Shown: in pieces, positions 1-3,268 of the stretch
Layout: each line of letters starts with the position of its first letter
Position numbering within the stretch: position 1 is the first letter of the stretch
NCBI GenBank assembly: GCA_017961965.1
Contig: JAGCWG010000554.1
Location: forward strand, 1-5,908
Reading direction: 5' to 3'
Source of the DNA: Bacteroidaceae bacterium
GTDB lineage: Bacteria > Bacteroidota > Bacteroidia > Bacteroidales > Bacteroidaceae
Length of the DNA stretch: 5,908 bases
The notes under the pieces: model-generated
What the model saw: the letters and a program-made list of their open reading frames with translations, nothing else
The model's database searches: none
What the model was told of the DNA's origin: nothing
Translations under genes and position numbers: made by a program

Positions 1-3
1 AGT

Positions 4-16
4 AGTTAAGAAGTTA
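4..16. repeat. Inverted copy of the TTAACTTC array unit
   Basis: AGTTAAGAAGTTA here is the exact reverse complement of TAACTTCTTAACT, which occurs at 89-101 and again at 131-143 in the tandem array. This 13-bp stretch is therefore an outlying array fragment in the opposite orientation. It could pair with either array copy and enclose the hairpins at 19-33 and 36-96. The gene to the left is outside the window, so it is unknown whether more inverted units exist there. Confidence 0.75.
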
Positions 17-18
17 TC

Positions 19-33
19 GCGGCTTTTTGCCGC
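19..33. other. GC-rich hairpin, 5-bp stem with T5 loop
   Basis: GCGGC (19-23) and GCCGC (29-33) are perfect inverted repeats around a TTTTT loop. The G+C-rich stem stands out in AT-rich surroundings. No uridine tract follows it on either strand, so it is not a textbook intrinsic terminator. It could be part of a 3'-end structure for the minus-strand surface-protein gene or for an unseen gene to the left. The fold is seen directly; its role is not known. Confidence 0.5.
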
Positions 34-35
34 TC

Positions 36-96
36 AGAAGTTAAGCCAATACATTTTCTGATGTATGTACTTAGTCAAACTAACGGCTTAACTTCT
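36..96. terminator. Possible terminator-like stem-loop with nested hairpin
   Basis: AGAAGTTAAGCC (36-47) is perfectly complementary to GGCTTAACTTCT (85-96), giving a 12-bp stem around 37 nt. Inside it ATACAT (49-54) pairs with ATGTAT (61-66) around a 6-nt loop. On the plus strand the outer stem is followed by pyrimidine-rich sequence (TAACTTCTTTATCTTC), loosely like a terminator tail for a gene entering from the left. On the minus strand it lies about 70 nt past the stop of the LRR gene and could serve that transcript. The right arm is made of the first tandem unit, so the stem may be a by-product of the repeat. The terminator role is inference. Confidence 0.35.
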
Positions 97-163
97 TAAC
101 TTCTTTATCTTCTTAACTTCTTTAACTTCTTAACTTCTTAACTTCTTTAACTTCCATATCTTC
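88..163. repeat. Tandem array of nine 8-9 bp T(T)TAACTTC units
   Basis: Read on the plus strand, the units are TTAACTTC (88-95, 96-103), TTTATCTTC (104-112), TTAACTTC (113-120), TTTAACTTC (121-129), TTAACTTC (130-137, 138-145), TTTAACTTC (146-154) and a degenerate CATATCTTC (155-163). The following TTTATCT (164-170) matches the start of the 104-112 unit and contains the stop codon of the minus-strand gene, so the array touches the coding end. On the minus strand the unit reads GAAGTTAA. Most units carry TAA on both strands, and because unit length alternates between 8 and 9 the array gives stops in all six frames. It is non-coding. Slippage expansion is the simplest origin; function is unknown. 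Confidence 0.9.
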
Positions 164-164
164 T

Positions 165-3029
165 TTATCTCACAATATATTTCTTTCCGTTCAGGATGTA
201 CATGCCCTTTGGCAGGTTGCCCTGTTGTAGAGATGCTGCATCGCCTACGCGATGACCCTGAAGGTTGTATACGACACCTTCGTTGGCAGCCTTGCGAGTC
301 TCAGCGTTCAACTCCTGAATGCCAGTTGCCTGCATGTTGTCGAAGTCGGTTTCTGCGAAGTCACTGAACACCAGTGAGAACTTGGCTCCAGAAGGTACAA
401 CGTTAGAACCTGGTACCCTGCTTGGTACATTACTATTTGGCAAGTGCAAGTATGCCTTGTTGTTCTTAACCATACCGTCCTTGGCTGTACGCTGGAAGTT
501 GTCGCCCTTCAAACCAAAGTTTGTGAAGTCACCATCATATACCGTGATGTTGGTCTCCACCGGGGTACCTATGATGTAGCTGGACTCTTTCAGGTATCTT
601 GGTAATGGATTACCCTTGGTAGAGCTGTATACCTGTATGCTGCGGATGTATGTGAATGCATTGCCTGTAGCGCGAACAAGCGTAATGCTACCATCTGCAT
701 TGATGTCATCAGCTGTAAGTAAGGTGCATGATGTGATCTCCTTCTGAGGGTTGTAGTAGAGTGGAATCTGATTTCCGGAAGCATTCTTCAAACATATAAC
801 TCCTGTTTCTACTGTGTTGTAGCCTGTGATAAATATTTTGTCGCCAGCTGCGAAGCTACCAGATGTTCGTTGAATTGTAATGCTACATTCGCTTTCATTA
901 CCTCCAAACTTCTGGTAGACCTTTCCGTTGTCTCTTGTCACAAAGAATGCTGAGGTTTTGTCCTTATTCCATCCTCCGATTTTATTGTATGAAATGGTTC
1001 CTCCAGTTGCTGGAATATTGCTTGCAGAAGCACTTCCTGAGGTGACCAACTCCTCATCAGGGAATGTGTAGGAGAAGCTGTAGGCACCAGCACCATCTTG
1101 CTGGTTGATACCTCTCAGGTTATAGGTGTTCGCGAAGTCTTCAACTGATATCTGGTAAGTTGCTTCTGTGGTGACAGGGTCTGCCTTGATGAGAACTCCA
1201 TTGTAGTCGCCATAGTCTTCTCCTGTACGTGCAGGGACAAATCGTGCTGCCGCACTGGTGTTGTCGGTGCATGCAAGGTTGGTCTGGCTCAGGGTGAGGA
1301 TGTCGTTTGGCGTCTCGGTGCTTGTGCCGTTTGGTATGCTATATGCCTTTATGTTGCTTGGCAGCTCTACGGCAAAGTCGCGACACATGGTTGCCAGTCC
1401 GCTTGCATTGAGTGTTACAGGGATGTTGTTCTCAATTCTTGAAGCAGGGTAGTTGGCATCGTTTCTGTAATCTGTTGTGATAGTCTTTGCCACACCATTA
1501 TATGTCTTGTCTGGCTTTACATATATAGTGGTGGGATTGTTGACTGCAAAAACATTTGCATTCTTTAGTGTTGGAGGTGTCTCTGGCATCATGAATACCT
1601 GTGAGATACCTGTACAGCCCTTGAAGACATCCTGATAGATGTTCGCAACCAATGGCGGTACCGTGAGGTATTCAAGACTTGTAGCATTCTCGAAAGTGTT
1701 TCTTGAAATGTAAGTCAGCTTGGAAGGTAGAACCACGTGCTTCAGGTTATAGTTGTCGTTGAAGGCATACGCGTCGATGAATTCTACATCGCGTGGAACC
1801 ATACAGCCTGGGAAGTCGTTGGTGCAGTGATAGCGAAGAAGGCGCTTTCCGTCCTTGCTGAACAGGATGTTCGCATTCTCGGTGTTGACAACCTTGAAAT
1901 AATTGTTGCCGTTTTCAATACTAAGAATGAGATTGTCGCAGTAGTCGAAGGAGCCCATCGCCTCGCCAGCATTGATTTCACTGCCGGTATAAGAATATGT
2001 TCCCGAGCCAGTCTCCACTCCCGAACCAACAGGGTTGATGGGGATGTCTTGGTACTTCATGTTGATGTACTGTACAGATGATGGGATGGTAAAGGATGGG
2101 AGATCTTGGCAGAATGCGAAAGCATACTCGCGAATCTCAACAAGGTCGGATGCGTTCGCAAAGTTGATGCTTGTGAGTTTAGAACCATAGAAACAGCTAC
2201 GTCCGAGCACCTTTGTGCCTGCAGGGATGGTATAGGATGTTCCCTTGCCTGCAGGGTAGGCTACGAGAGTTCTTAGATATTCTGCTCCGAATGGGAAGAA
2301 GTTCTTGCAGTTGGCTGGTGTGTCAGCAGCTGCACTTGTTCCCGTTCTTCTGGTGTCAAACTGGAATAACACACCGTCGACCGTTTCGAAATATGGACTT
2401 GCGGCAACACCCGGGTATGAACCGTTAGGAACGGCATTGATCGTTGTAAGATTGGTACAGCCGGCAAATGCCTCATTTCTGATAAGGCCTACCTGAGGAT
2501 TCAGGTCGATGGCGGTGAGAGTCTCGTTGTTACGGAAGGCAGATGCCTGAATGTTGGTTACGTTCTCTGGAACCTTGTATGTGGTATATGTGGTTTTCTT
2601 GCATGGATATGCGATAAGGTGTATTTCCGTACCACCACCAAAGGTGGAAAATAAAACTCCATCTTCAACAGAAAGGACACCTCCTGTGGGGTTAGACACC
2701 TTGTATTCTTGTACAGCCTTGAGGTTGTAGAACTGGGTTCCGGAAATGTCAGTTTCCTTATCCCAAGGACCATCGAAGGTTACAGTTGTGGCAACATCAC
2801 TTACGACAACACCATTTGATATCTTGTTGGTGGTGTATTCGGTGCTGTTGTAGACAGGCTTCTTCTTTATAATGAGTGAAGTTGCTGTTGGTTCTGTACC
2901 AACAATGTCAACAGTGGTTGCATCTTTTACCTTGTAAATGATACCATCTTGGGTAAATGTCTGCGCCATTGCAGTAAATGGCATGATTAAGCTAACTAAT
3001 AAGCTTGTAATGAAGATCTTTAATTTCAT
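165..3029 (-). CDS. BspA-type leucine-rich-repeat secreted surface protein
   Basis: This is a complete 954-residue exported protein. Residues 1-22 form a signal peptide (basic MKLK, hydrophobic core, cleavage after AMA before Q23). There is no lipobox cysteine, so it is not a lipoprotein. Residues about 117-485 are LRR_5/BspA-type repeats. Three cassettes recur with an LF turn, a YP or RY step, a P-x-x-V segment and a final I-x-x-x-x-F (about 122-165, 218-280, 386-423), along with AFAGCTNL and VFKGCTGI motifs. Residues 533-645 and 811-895 look like two halves of one Prevotella-type beta domain (NASGLATMCRDF; NNKAYLHLPNS) separated by a beta-rich module at 646-803. The end, VVYNLQGHRV then LPKGMYILNGKKYIVR, resembles a type IX secretion type A sorting tail. 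BspA relatives bind host proteins or other cells; the ligand here is unknown. The start is set by the signal peptide and by the promoter 32 bp upstream. The gene has no visible operon partner and is divergent from the regulator at 3269. Confidence 0.95.
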   Translation of the reverse strand: MKLKIFITSLLVSLIMPFTAMAQTFTQDGIIYKVKDATTVDIVGTEPTATSLIIKKKPVYNSTEYTTNKISNGVVVSDVATTVTFDGPWDKETDISGTQFYNLKAVQEYKVSNPTGGVLSVEDGVLFSTFGGGTEIHLIAYPCKKTTYTTYKVPENVTNIQASAFRNNETLTAIDLNPQVGLIRNEAFAGCTNLTTINAVPNGSYPGVAASPYFETVDGVLFQFDTRRTGTSAAADTPANCKNFFPFGAEYLRTLVAYPAGKGTSYTIPAGTKVLGRSCFYGSKLTSINFANASDLVEIREYAFAFCQDLPSFTIPSSVQYINMKYQDIPINPVGSGVETGSGTYSYTGSEINAGEAMGSFDYCDNLILSIENGNNYFKVVNTENANILFSKDGKRLLRYHCTNDFPGCMVPRDVEFIDAYAFNDNYNLKHVVLPSKLTYISRNTFENATSLEYLTVPPLVANIYQDVFKGCTGISQVFMMPETPPTLKNANVFAVNNPTTIYVKPDKTYNGVAKTITTDYRNDANYPASRIENNIPVTLNASGLATMCRDFAVELPSNIKAYSIPNGTSTETPNDILTLSQTNLACTDNTSAAARFVPARTGEDYGDYNGVLIKADPVTTEATYQISVEDFANTYNLRGINQQDGAGAYSFSYTFPDEELVTSGSASASNIPATGGTISYNKIGGWNKDKTSAFFVTRDNGKVYQKFGGNESECSITIQRTSGSFAAGDKIFITGYNTVETGVICLKNASGNQIPLYYNPQKEITSCTLLTADDINADGSITLVRATGNAFTYIRSIQVYSSTKGNPLPRYLKESSYIIGTPVETNITVYDGDFTNFGLKGDNFQRTAKDGMVKNNKAYLHLPNSNVPSRVPGSNVVPSGAKFSLVFSDFAETDFDNMQATGIQELNAETRKAANEGVVYNLQGHRVGDAASLQQGNLPKGMYILNGKKYIVR

Positions 3030-3060
3030 AATTGAAAGTGTTAGTTGTTATTCTCTGCAG

Positions 3061-3068
3061 CAAAGATA
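3061..3068 (-). promoter_or_regulatory. Bacteroidota -7 promoter element for the LRR gene
   Basis: On the minus strand this reads TATCTTTG, a perfect match to the Bacteroidota primary-sigma TAnnTTTG element. It lies 31 bp upstream of the ATG, which predicts a leader of about 25 nt. The -33 box is weak: the nearest candidate on the minus strand is TTACTTTC around 3085-3092, not a clean TTTG. The leader (3030-3055) is A/C-rich with no Shine-Dalgarno sequence. The position and exact match make this the likely promoter; the start point itself is inferred. Confidence 0.7.
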
Positions 3069-3075
3069 TTACAAT
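3066..3075. repeat. 10-bp motif shared by both promoters (left copy)
   Basis: ATATTACAAT here is the reverse complement of ATTGTAATAT at 3222-3231. Relative to transcription, both genes therefore have the same 10-mer, ATTGTAATAT, at or just upstream of their -7 elements. In the left copy it overlaps the first three bases of the -7 box; in the right copy it ends 9 bp before the box. It could be a shared regulator site or chance in AT-rich DNA. Confidence 0.35.
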
Positions 3076-3158
3076 GTTAAAAAAGAAAGTAATTTTGTCG
3101 TTTCGCTATGATACAACATTTTTGGAAGCATACTACATCAGTCGTTTCTCATAAAGTA

Positions 3159-3173
3159 CCTAAAAGCCTAAAA
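3159..3173. repeat. Short near-tandem repeat CCTAAAA
   Basis: CCTAAAA (3159-3165) repeats at 3167-3173 with one G between, giving an 8-bp period. It sits midway between the two promoters and about 70 bp upstream of the plus-strand -7 element. Tandem half-sites of this size are a common layout for dimeric regulators, but two copies of a 7-mer in an A-rich stretch are weak evidence. Confidence 0.25.
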
Positions 3174-3221
3174 AACAACAAAAAAAGAATATAATCTGTG
3201 TTAAATGTAGAAATAAATTTT

Positions 3222-3231
3222 ATTGTAATAT
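3222..3231. repeat. 10-bp motif shared by both promoters (right copy)
   Basis: ATTGTAATAT is the partner of the inverted copy at 3066-3075. It lies between the expected -33 and -7 regions of the plus-strand promoter and is followed by a T7 run (3233-3239). Its TTG (3223-3225) is only 15 bp from the -7 box, rather short of the usual spacing of about 19 bp for a -33 element. Confidence 0.35.
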
Positions 3232-3240
3232 ATTTTTTTG

Positions 3241-3248
3241 TAACTTTG
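3241..3248 (+). promoter_or_regulatory. Bacteroidota -7 promoter element for the regulator gene
   Basis: TAACTTTG matches TAnnTTTG exactly and ends 20 bp before the ATG at 3269, so the mRNA leader would be only about 15 nt (A-rich, ACTAAAACAAAAAT). No good TTTG lies at the usual -33 distance; TTG at 3223-3225 is too close and the T-rich 3217-3221 is a poor match. A weak -33 box fits a gene that needs little transcript or an activator. The -7 match and its position also support the chosen start codon. Confidence 0.7.
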
Positions 3249-3268
3249 TACCAAACTAAAACAAAAAT

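Larger units (their letters stand above)
3030..3268. other. AT-rich divergent intergenic region
   Basis: This 239-bp gap separates the starts of the two divergent genes. It is much richer in A and T than either gene and carries poly-A/T runs (for example A-rich 3170-3187 and T7 at 3233-3239). It contains one -7 element per direction (3061-3068 minus, 3241-3248 plus), a 10-bp inverted pair, and a CCTAAAA near-tandem repeat. I see no open reading frame, tRNA or riboswitch-like structure. No Shine-Dalgarno sequence precedes either start, which is normal for Bacteroidota. The middle (about 3100-3220) is where an operator for either promoter would be expected. Confidence 0.85.

Noticed and set aside
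19..33. Classical intrinsic terminator
   Set aside because: The GC stem has its T5 in the loop and no uridine tract after the stem on either strand, so I list it only as a hairpin.
88..163. CRISPR array
   Set aside because: Units of 8-9 bp follow one another with no spacers, and there are no cas genes in the window.
1737..2081. 114-codon plus-strand frame opposite the LRR gene
   Set aside because: It lies wholly inside the 954-codon minus-strand gene, has no TAnnTTTG promoter or signal sequence, and its composition is what an antisense frame of the LRR codons gives. The LRR reading has clear domain content here.
3090..3097. Second plus-strand TAnnTTTG match (TAATTTTG)
   Set aside because: It would give a leader of about 165 nt, has no TTG at a -33 distance, and the element at 3241-3248 is far better placed. 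A chance match is likely in AT-rich DNA.
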